From: Paraflavitalea sp966211765
Lineage (GTDB): Bacteria > Bacteroidota > Bacteroidia > Chitinophagales > Chitinophagaceae
Direction: 5' to 3'
Assembly (NCBI GenBank): GCA_966211765.1
Contig: CBIHOV010000013.1
Location: 132,660-196,659 of the forward strand
Length of the DNA stretch: 64,000 nt
Shown: one piece after another, positions 8,670-17,357 of the stretch
Layout of the letters: each line of letters begins with the position of its first letter
Position numbering within the stretch: the stretch's first letter is position 1
Notes under the pieces: generated by a model
What the model saw: the letters and a program-made list of their open reading frames with translations, nothing else
Told to the model about the DNA's origin: nothing
The model's database searches: none
Made by a program: the position numbers and the translations under genes

Positions 8670-9221
8670 ATGCGCGACCTGAAATGGAAAACCCTCAAAT
8701 CGGAATACTTATTTAAAGACCTTTGGTTCACCGTACGGCAGGATACCTGCGAACGTCCCGATGGAAAGATCGTCACCCCTTATTATGTATATGAATTTCC
8801 TAACTGGGTTACAGCCCTCGCATTAACCGAAGATGGTAAAGTGATCCTCGAAAGGCAATTCCGACAGGGATTGGGTGAAACGCACCTCGAAATACCCGGA
8901 GGCTGTGTGGATGATACCGATGCCAATTTTGAAGAGGCCATTGCGCGCGAACTGCTCGAAGAAACCGGCTACACTTTCACAAAGTATGAGTACCTCGGCA
9001 AAACAAGCGCCAACCCATCTACCAACAACAACATCATGCACATGTTCCTGGCTACCGGTGGTAAACTGGTAAAGGAACAATCCCTGGATGACAACGAAGA
9101 CATAGAGATCGTGCTCTGTACAATTGATGAGTTGAAGCAGCTCCTCGACAATAACGAGATCATCCAGAGCATGCACGTGACAGCCCTCTATTATGGGCTG
9201 AAGAAACTGGGAGCATTATAA
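8670..9221 (+). CDS. Nudix hydrolase, ADP-sugar pyrophosphatase-like
   Basis: 183 residues. The Nudix box spans about residues 77-101 and ends in the intact catalytic RELLEETGY. The first conserved Glu of the box (GX5EX7REUXEEXGU) is not in its usual place: the segment reads GGCVDDTDANFEEAIA, with Asp nearby instead. The N-terminal beta-strands and overall length fit the ADP-ribose/ADP-sugar pyrophosphatase subgroup (Mg-dependent, cytoplasmic housecleaning), but the substrate is not proven. Its end overlaps the stop of the convergent folC gene by 6 bp. Confidence 0.82.
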   Translation: MRDLKWKTLKSEYLFKDLWFTVRQDTCERPDGKIVTPYYVYEFPNWVTALALTEDGKVILERQFRQGLGETHLEIPGGCVDDTDANFEEAIARELLEETGYTFTKYEYLGKTSANPSTNNNIMHMFLATGGKLVKEQSLDDNEDIEIVLCTIDELKQLLDNNEIIQSMHVTALYYGLKKLGAL

Positions 9222-10505
9222 GATCACTTCTCCTACGATAAACACACTGCCACATACCACAATCAGGTCATTCTTATGTGCATTGTGCAATGCTGCCTTT
9301 AGCGCCGTATTCACATCTGCATAAGCATGACCCTGCAGGTCAAGTGCAGCTGCCTGGGCGGCCAGCTGATCTTCAGGCAAGGCCCTGGGTATCGGTGCTT
9401 TGGTAAAATAATAAGTAGCTTCTTTGGGCAATTGCTGCAATACCTTTTCTACTTCTTTATCTTTCACCATGCCAATCACCAAATGGAGGTTTTGATGATC
9501 AGTTAGTTCAATTTGTGAAATGATCTGCCGCATGCCGTCTTCATTGTGGCCCACATCCAGCACTACAGCGGGGTTGCGGTGAATGAGTTCCCACCGTCCA
9601 TGTAAACCCGTCAGCGATTTTACCTGGTGCAGCGCTGCCTGAACAGTTTCCAATGGCAGCTGCCATCCCTGTTGCTGAAGCTGGTGAACTGCTTCCAATA
9701 CCGTCACCAGGTTTTTGGTCTGATAATGCCCCGGCAGGTCAAGCCGGTAGGGGATGCGTTCATCATGTCCGTTGCGCGTTACCTGCACCTGCAGTTCATG
9801 GTGCTCATATTTCCAATCAGCAACATACCGCAGCTGATCGGCAAAGTATAAGGGTGATTGTCTTTCGGTTGCCACCTCTTCAAACACTTTCCGGCTGGGA
9901 ACCGCTGTTTCTCCTACAATAACCGGCACCCCTGGTTTGATGATACCCGCTTTCTCAAAAGCGATCTCCTCCAGCGTATTGCCCAGCAGGTTCATGTGGT
10001 CCCATCCAATATTGGTGATGATCGACAACTCAGGTGTAATGATATTGGTACTGTCCAGCCTTCCGCCAAGACCCGTTTCTATCACTGCAATATCCACCTG
10101 GTGTTGGGCAAAGTAGTCAAATGCCATGGCTACCGTGATCTCAAAAAAAGAAGGTTCTATCTGGTCAATAGCCGGTTGGATACGGCGTGTAAAGTCAATA
10201 ATGAATGCTTCCTCGATCATGGCGCCATCCATACGAAAGCGCTCCCTGAAATCACGCAGGTGAGGGGAGGTGTACAGCCCTGTTTTGTAACCGGCTGTTT
10301 GCAGGATGGCCGCCAGCATATGACTGGTAGATCCCTTCCCATTCGTGCCTGCAATATGTATGGTCTTAAACCGGTGTTGTGGATTGCCTATAAAGTCACA
10401 AAGCTGCACCGTATTGGTCAGGTCCTTTTTATAGGCGGCTGCACCAATGCGGCTAAACATAGGTAGGCGGGTAAACAGGTAATGAAGCGTTTCTTCGTAA
10501 TTCAT
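9216..10505 (-). CDS. folC: Bifunctional folylpolyglutamate synthase / dihydrofolate synthase
   Basis: 429 residues. An ATP-dependent Mur-ligase-like enzyme that adds glutamate to dihydropteroate and to folates. The P-loop GTNGKGS is at 53-59, ETGLGGRLDSTN follows, and the C-terminal ligase domain contains VVLDVGHNEDGM. I choose ATG 10505. A longer reading frame to 10553 would place the 5' extension across a strong terminator hairpin (10540-10563), so that extension is unlikely to be translated. The gene lies just downstream of, and in the same direction as, the TonB-like gene, but that terminator separates them. Confidence 0.93.
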   Translation of the reverse strand: MNYEETLHYLFTRLPMFSRIGAAAYKKDLTNTVQLCDFIGNPQHRFKTIHIAGTNGKGSTSHMLAAILQTAGYKTGLYTSPHLRDFRERFRMDGAMIEEAFIIDFTRRIQPAIDQIEPSFFEITVAMAFDYFAQHQVDIAVIETGLGGRLDSTNIITPELSIITNIGWDHMNLLGNTLEEIAFEKAGIIKPGVPVIVGETAVPSRKVFEEVATERQSPLYFADQLRYVADWKYEHHELQVQVTRNGHDERIPYRLDLPGHYQTKNLVTVLEAVHQLQQQGWQLPLETVQAALHQVKSLTGLHGRWELIHRNPAVVLDVGHNEDGMRQIISQIELTDHQNLHLVIGMVKDKEVEKVLQQLPKEATYYFTKAPIPRALPEDQLAAQAAALDLQGHAYADVNTALKAALHNAHKNDLIVVCGSVFIVGEVIL

Positions 10506-10531
10506 GGTGCGTATTGGGGCAACAAAGCTAT

Positions 10532-10563
10532 AAAAGCAACGCCACGGTTCCAAAACCGTGGCG
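10532..10563 (-). terminator. Intrinsic terminator of the TonB-like gene
   Basis: A 10-bp stem (CGCCACGGTT at 10540-10549, AACCGTGGCG at 10554-10563) with a CCAA loop lies about 33 bp past the TonB-like stop. Read on the minus strand it is followed by TTGCTTTTA, a short T-rich tail. Confidence 0.75.
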
Positions 10564-10596
10564 CTGCATATATCGAAGGATTAGTAAACGACGTGT

Positions 10597-11463
10597 TTAG
10601 TTCCTTAGTTTAAAGTTGAATTGGATCGTTCCGGCCGACTCATCACCTCCGGCGCTGAACTTAACCTGGAAGGCTTTTCTTTTCGCGATCTCGATCAGGC
10701 CGGCATCGGAAGTAGTGGAGCCTCGTGGCTGGTAGATGGCAGAAGTTACTTTGCCTGTCTCATCTACTTTAATATCTATGGATACCTTGGCGTTCTCATT
10801 AAACTCGTCTGTGAAGGAAGGTGTGCCCGTGATACGGCGTCCTTGCAACCCTCTTGAAATGCTTACGCCGCCACTTCCTTTTCCACCGCCTGTATAATTA
10901 TCTGAATTGGGATTGCCGCCTGGTCTTCCCTGGTCACCTTGTCCGCCGGCCACACCCTGGTTGCCACCTTTCTTATAAGTATCTGCTTCATTACCGCCCG
11001 TACCCGTTCCGTTCACACCTTTAAACACCGCTTTGGGTCTCACCACCACAGGAGCCGGAGGCGTTTCAACAGGTTTCTTTACCGGTTTGCTTTTCACTAC
11101 ATCCTTTTCAGGTGTCTTGGTGGCTTCCGGTTTTGTAATGGTAGGCTTCTTGATCACCGGAGCATCCGGTTCATTGTCTTCCGCTATCTCTTTGGCTGGT
11201 TCTTCATGAACAGGCGTAGGGGCAGGAGGAGTATAGGCTTGTTGTTCTGCAGGAGCCGGAGGACCCGGTTCAAATGGCTGATCCGTTCCCATGCCCATAT
11301 CACTGCTGCCGAGGTTTACTTCCAGACCTTCCTCTACAGGAGGCTCAGGTAATGGAGGCAAAGACCAGCGCACAAAAAAGAAGATCACCAGCAGCAGGCC
11401 AACTACCAGGGCGGTATAACCACCTGCCTTCATGTTCTTCTTTGATTCAAAATTGTCTTCCAT
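10597..11463 (-). CDS. TonB-type energy transducer
   Basis: 288 residues: short cytoplasmic N-terminus, one transmembrane helix (about 15-33), a proline/lysine/threonine-rich periplasm-spanning stretch (about 35-150), a glycine-rich linker and a C-terminal TonB-like domain (about 200-288, with DETGKVTSAIYQPRG). Such proteins carry proton-motive-force energy from an ExbB/ExbD motor to outer-membrane receptors. ExbB and ExbD are not in the window. The start is ATG 11463 (MEDNFESKKN); an upstream in-frame TTG at 11469 is less likely. The C-terminal domain is atypical in sequence, so the subfamily is uncertain. Confidence 0.85.
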   Translation of the reverse strand: MEDNFESKKNMKAGGYTALVVGLLLVIFFFVRWSLPPLPEPPVEEGLEVNLGSSDMGMGTDQPFEPGPPAPAEQQAYTPPAPTPVHEEPAKEIAEDNEPDAPVIKKPTITKPEATKTPEKDVVKSKPVKKPVETPPAPVVVRPKAVFKGVNGTGTGGNEADTYKKGGNQGVAGGQGDQGRPGGNPNSDNYTGGGKGSGGVSISRGLQGRRITGTPSFTDEFNENAKVSIDIKVDETGKVTSAIYQPRGSTTSDAGLIEIAKRKAFQVKFSAGGDESAGTIQFNFKLRN

Positions 11464-11604
11464 ATACAAGGGATTCGATTACACGAATTTACCAATGTTT
11501 GGCCTAAAACGTTACAAAGAATATGCTAATTGCCTGCATAACTGTATGCAAACTGTTAAAATGAAGGCCATTCCTGCTGCTATACCTTGTATCCGGTTGT
11601 TTCA

Positions 11605-12006
11605 TTAGGTCGTTGCCTCGGTGCCTTGTTGCCTCGTTGCCTTCATAATCTCATTCCTGAACAACCTCACCGACATCACATAGTTGAGGATCACAATACA
11701 GCCGCCAACCGAAATAAAACTGATCGCCTTCGCTGTATAACTGGTGATCTTCACCAGGTCCGACAAGTAAGCCAAGGTGAAGTAGAGCGCGATCGCGAAA
11801 GTGATGATGCCGAGGATCAGGTCTACATGCTTAAAGGAGAAGATCAATTGCAGGATAAAAGGAACAGCCGGGATCAACAACAGCAGTGTGCTGATAGTTG
11901 CCCGATCTCCCAGATCGGAAATAAATGAACTTACCGGCAACAAACTAAAATACAAATAGGGTAAAAAGGGAACCAGGTGGGATAAGTGAAAAGGACTCTT
12001 TTTCAT
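11605..12006 (-). CDS. Small multi-spanning membrane protein, unknown function
   Basis: 133 residues from ATG 12006 (MKKSPFHLSHL); a frame extension to 12048 is not needed. Hydrophobicity suggests four transmembrane helices, one near each of residues 15-35, 45-60, 65-90 and 95-120. I do not recognise a family. The C-terminal dozen residues (KATRQQGTEATT) are encoded by an octamer tandem repeat (11612-11643) that also occurs in intergenic DNA elsewhere in the window. The original stop may therefore have been displaced by repeat growth. Confidence 0.6.
   Translation of the reverse strand: MKKSPFHLSHLVPFLPYLYFSLLPVSSFISDLGDRATISTLLLLIPAVPFILQLIFSFKHVDLILGIITFAIALYFTLAYLSDLVKITSYTAKAISFISVGGCIVILNYVMSVRLFRNEIMKATRQQGTEATT
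11612..11643. repeat. Octamer tandem repeat at the 3' end of the small membrane protein gene
   Basis: Four consecutive 8-mers, GTTGCCTC, GGTGCCTT, GTTGCCTC and GTTGCCTT, in perfect period 8. On the other strand the unit reads GAGGCAAC, and close variants of it recur at 28591-28631. Here the tract is coding and supplies the last residues of the upstream gene. Confidence 0.8.
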
Positions 12007-12135
12007 GATGACTGATTGTAAAGTCAAAATACTAAAAAAGACCCACATTTTCCAAGCCGTTTCTGCCGCCTGTACCTTGTATCCTTTAGCTGCAATCCAT
12101 CACCGGCTCATCCGTTCCTTATAGTCGCCAGCCTT

Positions 12136-12181
12136 CCCGCTGTATGGCGGGATGACGCTTATTTGCTCGCCTCCGGCGAGC
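12136..12181 (-). terminator. Two tandem GC-rich hairpins downstream of the TauE-like gene
   Basis: GCTCGCC/GGCGAGC (12165-12171 and 12175-12181, 3-nt loop) and CCCGC/GCGGG (12136-12140 and 12147-12151) lie 10-55 bp past the TauE stop. No long T-tract follows either stem, so they may instead be a REP-like palindromic unit. Confidence 0.45.
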
Positions 12182-12190
12182 GCGAAAAAC

Positions 12191-12955
12191 TTACTTCAAA
12201 AAGATATCATAAGCAAAGCGCAGAATAGTACCGCATACCACTACCAGAAACAGGATGCGGATAAAAGCATTCCCCTTTAGAATGGCCAGCCGGGCCCCAC
12301 AGAAGCCGCCCAGCGCATTGCAAACAGCCATGGGTAAAGCAATAGCATAGATGATCTTGCCACTGATAGCGAAAAAGATGATCGACCCAAGGTTGGTAGA
12401 CAGGTTTACAAATTTGGCGTGGGCACTGGCTTTCAGGAAATCAAATCCCAGCAGCGTTACAAAAGCGAGTATGAGAAAGCTCCCGGCACCGGGACCAATA
12501 AAGCCATCATAAAAACCGATCACCAGGCTGATGCCCGCGGCATACCACCATTGCTGACTATCACTATGCCCCTTTTCCGTATGTACGCCAAAGTTCTTTT
12601 TGGAATAAGTATAAATAGCTACCGCCACCAGGATCACCAGCAACAGTGGTTTCATAAAGCTACTGCTCACCAGCGTCAGTAATTTGGAACCCGTAAAAGC
12701 TGCACAGAAGGCAATCGCTGTCATGGCGCCCAGGCGCTTATAATCCAATTTCACCGTACGGGCATATTGAACCGCCGCAAAGCTCGTTCCGCAGAAAGCG
12801 GGTATCTTCAGCGTACCCAATACCGTCGCTACAGGAAATTGTGGCAACAGGATCAGGCCTACCGGGGTTTGGATCAATCCGCCGCCACCAACAATGGCGT
12901 CGATAAAACCGGCTAGAAAAGCAGCAATACAAAGAAGAATCAATTCAGTCGTCAT
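12191..12955 (-). CDS. Sulfite exporter TauE/SafE (TSUP) family transporter
   Basis: 254 residues with about eight transmembrane helices. The N-terminal AAFLAGFIDAIVGGGGLIQTPV is the TSUP repeat signature (GxxxGxGGG-like), and a second repeat half carries GFYDGFIGPGAGSFL. Family members move organosulfur compounds, sulfite or other anions across the inner membrane; the substrate here is unknown. It starts 7 bp after the stop of the EamA gene, so the two are very likely cotranscribed. Confidence 0.88.
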   Translation of the reverse strand: MTTELILLCIAAFLAGFIDAIVGGGGLIQTPVGLILLPQFPVATVLGTLKIPAFCGTSFAAVQYARTVKLDYKRLGAMTAIAFCAAFTGSKLLTLVSSSFMKPLLLVILVAVAIYTYSKKNFGVHTEKGHSDSQQWWYAAGISLVIGFYDGFIGPGAGSFLILAFVTLLGFDFLKASAHAKFVNLSTNLGSIIFFAISGKIIYAIALPMAVCNALGGFCGARLAILKGNAFIRILFLVVVCGTILRFAYDIFLK

Positions 12956-12962
12956 TATCTCA

Positions 12963-13862
12963 TTATCGTTTCAAATTAGCAATTACTACCCCCACAATCA
13001 CCAGGGCGCCACTCAGCACATGCACCGCAGTGATCTTTTCATCCAGGATCAATACCGCTTCCAGGATACTGAACACAGGTATCAGGTTGCCGAACAAAGC
13101 GGTGCGCGCAGCGCCCAGCCGGGCAATGGCCATATTCCAACACAGGAAGGCCAGCACCGAAGCGCCGGCACCCAGATAAAGAATGATCAGTACCAGGTTG
13201 GTACTCCAGTCAACTGGGTTTGCATAGGATAATTCAATCAGGTAGAAAGGCAAGATTATCAATGTGCCTATGGTGAATACCGTAAATAAAAAATTAAGTG
13301 GATGGATGCCTCCGGGCTTACGGCGAACAAGGATATTGTAAATGGCAAAAGACAATGCTCCCAGCAAGATCCAGCCATCTCCCGCAGAGAAATGAAAGGC
13401 TTTTAGCCGCTCCCAGCTACCTTGAGAAAGCAGCCAAACGATGCCGCCCAGGCAGAGCAGCAAGCCTAGCACCCGCAATGGCCTGATCTTCTCTTTTAGA
13501 AAAATAGCTGCCAGTATGATGGCAAAAACAGGGGAGGTGGTAGTGCCGATGAGGGCAAGGTTAATAGCGGGCGAATGATGGCCGGCTATGTACACGAAGG
13601 TATTGAAGAGCGATACCCCCGTGAGCGCTGTCCAGAAGAAGTAGCTTTTGTGCTGCAGTATGACCGCCTTTTCTTCCCGGAAACGGTTCCAGGCCAGCGG
13701 CAGCATGATGAGCGAGGCGGTAGCCCAGCGGTAAAAAGCCAGACCCACCGGCGGGATCTGTTTGATGACCCCTCTTGCCACGATGAAATTGCCCGACCAG
13801 ATGATGGTAGCCAAAATTGCCAGTCCGATCCCTATATACAGTTCCTTTTTGGAAATAGTCAT
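12963..13862 (-). CDS. EamA/DMT-family transporter
   Basis: 299 residues with about ten transmembrane helices arranged as two EamA repeats (about 10-145 and 160-298). The typical first-helix motif ATIIWSGNFIVARG and the second-half segment LYLGAGASVLAFLCWNMAI are present. DMT proteins of this type usually export metabolites or amino acids from the cytoplasm. The start is ATG 13862. A TAnnTTTG box sits 14 bp upstream, suggesting its own promoter rather than read-through from the MFS gene. Confidence 0.9.
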   Translation of the reverse strand: MTISKKELYIGIGLAILATIIWSGNFIVARGVIKQIPPVGLAFYRWATASLIMLPLAWNRFREEKAVILQHKSYFFWTALTGVSLFNTFVYIAGHHSPAINLALIGTTTSPVFAIILAAIFLKEKIRPLRVLGLLLCLGGIVWLLSQGSWERLKAFHFSAGDGWILLGALSFAIYNILVRRKPGGIHPLNFLFTVFTIGTLIILPFYLIELSYANPVDWSTNLVLIILYLGAGASVLAFLCWNMAIARLGAARTALFGNLIPVFSILEAVLILDEKITAVHVLSGALVIVGVVIANLKR

Positions 13863-13875
13863 GGTTAACGTTGCG

Positions 13876-13883
13876 CAAAAGTA
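13876..13883 (-). promoter_or_regulatory. Candidate -7 box upstream of the EamA gene
   Basis: On the minus strand the sequence is TACTTTTG, an exact TAnnTTTG match. The predicted start of transcription would leave a leader of under ten bases before ATG 13862. No -33 element is evident. Confidence 0.4.
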
Positions 13884-13894
13884 GTCCTTTCCCT

Positions 13895-15091
13895 TTAACC
13901 TTGTCGCTTATTGGCCAGCCGGCGGAATGCCAGTACGCCCAACAAGGGGCCGGGAGCCAGGGCCAGAAAAACAGCGGCATGCGGAAAGCGGTTAAAAAGA
14001 TAACTCACTACCTGGATGCTGATAATTGAAATGATAAAACCCATACATATAACAGCCGTTACTGCTGTTCCTTTATAAGCCGGAGGGGCTGTCAATGCTG
14101 TTAAGGTGGAGAACTGAGGCGAGTCGGCTGTTACAGTAATACCCCAAAGGAGGAGGAAGGGCAGGAACACTGCCGGCGGCAGGTTAATAAAAAGGAAGGA
14201 GGTGGCTGCGCAGATGCCGGAGCCCAGCAGCGCATAAAAAGCTACCCGGGCACTGCCTATTTTTTGAGAAAGATAGCCGCCCACCATGCAGCTGATGCCG
14301 CCGGCACCGATCACATAGAATGACCACAAAGGAATATTAAGAGTTACCCCATTCCGGGCGGCATTCATGGCCAGCATCACTGGTACAAAAGCCCAAAGCG
14401 TATACAACTCCCACATATGTCCAAAATATCCATAAGCCGCTGCCTTGAATTCCTTTGAGCGGAAGGCCTGTCCGATCAGGGCCGGACGAAAACCATTTGC
14501 CTGCTTTTTGAAAGGGCCATCAGGTATGAAGGCAATAACCAGCATGCCGCCCGTAAAAGCAAAGATGGAAGTAAAGAGGATGACCTGCTGCCAGGTAAAA
14601 TGCCAGGCGAACCCCTTTAGCAAGTGCGGGAAGCCCGTGCCCAAAACCAGTGCGCCCACCAGCCAGCCCAATGCTTTTCCCAGGCCCGCATCAAACCAGT
14701 CTGCCGCTATTTTCATCCCTACCGGGTAAATGCCGGCCAGCAGGAATCCAATGATAAAGCGAAATAGCAACATGGTTCCGTAATTATCTGAAATCCAGAT
14801 TGTACACAGATTGATTGCTGCGCCTAAAAAGGAGCAAAGTAAGAACACTTTGGAAGGGGAAAACCGATCGGTGATGGAAAGCAGGGCAAATACCAGCGTA
14901 CCAATAATGAAGCCGATCTGTACAGCTGAGGTCATTTGGCCAATGGCCTCCGGGCGACTGGCCAGGGCCGGGATATCGGCCAGGATCGCATTACCGGCAA
15001 ACCAGAGAGAGGTGCCGGCAAACTGGGCAATGACGATCAATGGCAATACATAAACAGGCCGTTGGCCTGTTAAAGCTAACGTTGGTTGCAT
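13895..15091 (-). CDS. Major facilitator superfamily transporter
   Basis: 398 residues with 12 predicted transmembrane helices, opening with QRPVYVLPLIVIAQFAGTSLWFAGNAI. The MFS fold is clear from length and hydropathy; cargo is not identifiable. The start is ATG 15091 (MQPTLALTG). An in-frame extension to 15133 would run through a perfect hairpin at 15112-15134 and is rejected. The gene is followed after 32 bp by the EamA transporter on the same strand. Confidence 0.85.
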   Translation of the reverse strand: MQPTLALTGQRPVYVLPLIVIAQFAGTSLWFAGNAILADIPALASRPEAIGQMTSAVQIGFIIGTLVFALLSITDRFSPSKVFLLCSFLGAAINLCTIWISDNYGTMLLFRFIIGFLLAGIYPVGMKIAADWFDAGLGKALGWLVGALVLGTGFPHLLKGFAWHFTWQQVILFTSIFAFTGGMLVIAFIPDGPFKKQANGFRPALIGQAFRSKEFKAAAYGYFGHMWELYTLWAFVPVMLAMNAARNGVTLNIPLWSFYVIGAGGISCMVGGYLSQKIGSARVAFYALLGSGICAATSFLFINLPPAVFLPFLLLWGITVTADSPQFSTLTALTAPPAYKGTAVTAVICMGFIISIISIQVVSYLFNRFPHAAVFLALAPGPLLGVLAFRRLANKRQG

Positions 15092-15111
15092 CGGTTCTAT
15101 TTGTAAACTGC

Positions 15112-15134
15112 AATGCGGGCCGAAAGCCCGCATT
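15112..15134. promoter_or_regulatory. Perfect hairpin in the leader of the MFS gene
   Basis: AATGCGGGC (15112-15120) pairs exactly with GCCCGCATT (15126-15134) around a 5-nt loop, ending 20 bp before the MFS start codon. No T-tract follows in either direction, so a leader structure or the 3' hairpin of the radical SAM transcript are both possible. Confidence 0.45.
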
Positions 15135-15266
15135 ACTTAAAACTCGTATCTAAACCTATTATCGATTTACCGTTTCACATTCCAATCACCCTGGCGCAAG
15201 TATGCAGGGCAGGCCGCGTGCGGAAGCGTACTTGTGCCTGCGAAGCAAACGCCTCAAAGCAAAGGA

Positions 15267-15294
15267 CTGCCGATTGCCGACTGCCGATTCACGA
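15267..15294. repeat. Heptamer tandem repeat abutting the radical SAM gene
   Basis: Four 7-mers in perfect register, CTGCCGA, TTGCCGA, CTGCCGA and TTCACGA, finish seven bases from the stop codon of the radical SAM gene (stop at 15302-15304). Confidence 0.75.
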
Positions 15295-15301
15295 TTCCCC
15301 C

Positions 15302-16603
15302 TCAATGCGCAAAATCCATCTCAAAATCTCCCTTGATCCTTTCCATGGGAGGGTTGAAATAACCATACTTTACCTTCGGAAATTCTTCTTTTATTAACTC
15401 TTGCAATTGTTTGATACCCAGCAAATCACCTGCTTCGTATAGATTGATCTTTCCCAGGTACCAGTCGGGGTCGATATTGAAATTCCGCCACTGGATCATC
15501 GTCAGGTCCGTATCCCGGATCAGCTTGCGCAGCGCTTCGTATTCAGCCTCACTATCCGTCACCCCGGGGAACACAAAGTAGTTGATGCTGGCCCAGCCAC
15601 CATGACTGCGCATCACTTTCAGGCTTTCCACGATGTCCTCAAACTGGTAATTATTGGGCCGGTAATAGGCCTCATAAATATACTTCTGGGCCGAATTCGT
15701 ACTTACCCGGATGGAGTTCAGTCCGGCTTTGCAGAGCGCATCTACAGCGGCCGGCTTGGAGCCATTGGTGTTGATATTGATGCTTCCCTTGGAAGTGTGC
15801 TTGCGCATTTCAATAATCGACTGCCTGATCGTTTCCCACATCAGCAGCGGTTCGCCCTCGCATCCCTGCCCAAAGCTCACAATGGGGAAAGGGGCAGTTT
15901 CCAGGTGCGGCACCGTAAATTCCACGATCTCTTCGGCCGTGGGCTTAAAGGTCAGGCGGTCTTGTGTAGAGACGATCTCCTCGTCGGCCGGCTGGAAGGA
16001 AATGCAGCCAATACAGTTGGCATTACAGGCCGGGGAGCTTGGTATCGGGCATTCCCAGCGGCCCATAAAGTAATTGCGGGCGGCCGGGCAATGATAAGTA
16101 AGTGCGCAATTATTGGCCAGGTGCTTCACCAGCCTGTTGTGCGGATAAGCTTCCAGGAAATGTTCCACCCCATGCTTCACCACTTTATCGTCAAAACCAG
16201 CGCATTCCTGCCGGATATCCTGTTCTATACGTACTGCCGGCACATACAGCTGGTTATCGAACCAGCCCGTGGCCGTATAGCAAAACAAGGGCAGCGTGGG
16301 TGCATCGTGCCCGGTTTCATAAGCGGCAATGTAAAGCCCGGTATGGGCTGGCGGAATAAAGGCGGCTACAGCCCATCCTTTCTCACAAAGGCGCATTTCG
16401 CCCGTGGCCACATCGATCCCAATGCCCCGGCGGCCGGGCAGCTCATACATCGACCCGCCATCGGGTAGCAGTATCCAGTCTTCCACAGGTACCTCAAAGG
16501 CATCCCAGCCCGCACGTCCCGCAGCATACAGCGAGGTATCTTCAAAAATGTTCCCTTTTCCGTCGGAGTACAGTAAATACGGAGATTGTTTTAATACAGA
16601 CAT
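15302..16603 (-). CDS. Radical SAM domain protein
   Basis: 433 residues. The [4Fe-4S]/S-adenosylmethionine motif CX3CX2C is present as C193, C197 and C200 (ACNANCIGC). The barrel continues with VSFGQGCEGEPL and a segment matching radical SAM enzymes that use an extended N-terminal domain (about 1-185) of unknown role. It shows no recognisable SPASM or twitch cluster at the C-terminus. The reaction is not predictable from sequence alone. The start is ATG 16603; the gene follows a small membrane protein gene by 39 bp. Confidence 0.85.
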   Translation of the reverse strand: MSVLKQSPYLLYSDGKGNIFEDTSLYAAGRAGWDAFEVPVEDWILLPDGGSMYELPGRRGIGIDVATGEMRLCEKGWAVAAFIPPAHTGLYIAAYETGHDAPTLPLFCYTATGWFDNQLYVPAVRIEQDIRQECAGFDDKVVKHGVEHFLEAYPHNRLVKHLANNCALTYHCPAARNYFMGRWECPIPSSPACNANCIGCISFQPADEEIVSTQDRLTFKPTAEEIVEFTVPHLETAPFPIVSFGQGCEGEPLLMWETIRQSIIEMRKHTSKGSININTNGSKPAAVDALCKAGLNSIRVSTNSAQKYIYEAYYRPNNYQFEDIVESLKVMRSHGGWASINYFVFPGVTDSEAEYEALRKLIRDTDLTMIQWRNFNIDPDWYLGKINLYEAGDLLGIKQLQELIKEEFPKVKYGYFNPPMERIKGDFEMDFAH

Positions 16604-16642
16604 ATTACAGTTTTCATCCAGATGGGCCGCAAAAGCTACATG

Positions 16643-17248
16643 CTAATGGCCTTCACCCAGGTAATGCCTGCAAAATTCGTGAATTTGATCGAGTTCTTCG
16701 AATGCAAGATTTTTACGGAGGTCAAACTCGTAAGATTTGTTAAAAGAGGTGTTGATGGTGATACAGTCGTACCGGGCGTCCACCCCGTTAATATGCGACC
16801 AAAGGAAGAATTTACTCTCCGGCAGCGAAGGTACGCTGATACCCGTATGGTGGATGGCCACATACTCTTCCGAGTTGAGTTTTTTCTCACAGTAAAACAG
16901 GTAGCTATACACCACACTCAGCACCAGGTGCAGGATGCCCATGCCCCATTTGGATTCCACCATCAGGGTGATGCCAATGCCCAGGAAGAACAGGATCTCC
17001 GCAAGGCGGAAAAACAGGTTCACCTTCGGCATATCGATCAGGATATTTTTCCCGGCCAATACCAGGATAAAAATATCCAGCGCCATCAACAACAGGCATC
17101 CAAGGTATACCGGGCTGCTCTGGGGTTGGTTGAAATGGGAGATGGCATGCACGAGGATAAGTCCTCCGGCGGTTAAGTGCAGGAGACGGCCGGCATGTTT
17201 TAATTTCTGAAACGAGGGGTGTACAACGGGTAATGATAGGGAGTTCAT
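16643..17248 (-). CDS. Membrane protein of unknown function, PH-like C-terminal part possible
   Basis: 201 residues with four hydrophobic segments within about residues 20-120, followed by a soluble C-terminal part (about 125-201) that contains NGVDARYDCITINTSFNKSYEFDLRKNL. The second part has the look of a small beta-rich PH-like domain, but this is a guess from residue pattern. No family is recognised. It precedes the radical SAM gene on the same strand and may be cotranscribed with it. Confidence 0.65.
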   Translation of the reverse strand: MNSLSLPVVHPSFQKLKHAGRLLHLTAGGLILVHAISHFNQPQSSPVYLGCLLLMALDIFILVLAGKNILIDMPKVNLFFRLAEILFFLGIGITLMVESKWGMGILHLVLSVVYSYLFYCEKKLNSEEYVAIHHTGISVPSLPESKFFLWSHINGVDARYDCITINTSFNKSYEFDLRKNLAFEELDQIHEFCRHYLGEGH

Positions 17249-17357
17249 ACCGCAGTAGTTTTATTAGGAGATGCAGGGTCATGATAATTCCATAACCACT
17301 CTTGTAAAATCTTTCTTTGGAAAATGCATTAGAAGATATTGCTATTTGTGCCTTGCG

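Noticed and set aside
10506..10553. N-terminal extension of folC
   Set aside because: The extra codons overlap the terminator hairpin of the preceding gene, and the family N-terminus fits ATG 10505.
15602..16468. 288-codon open frame on the plus strand
   Set aside because: Antisense to the radical SAM gene, which has the CX3CX2C motif.
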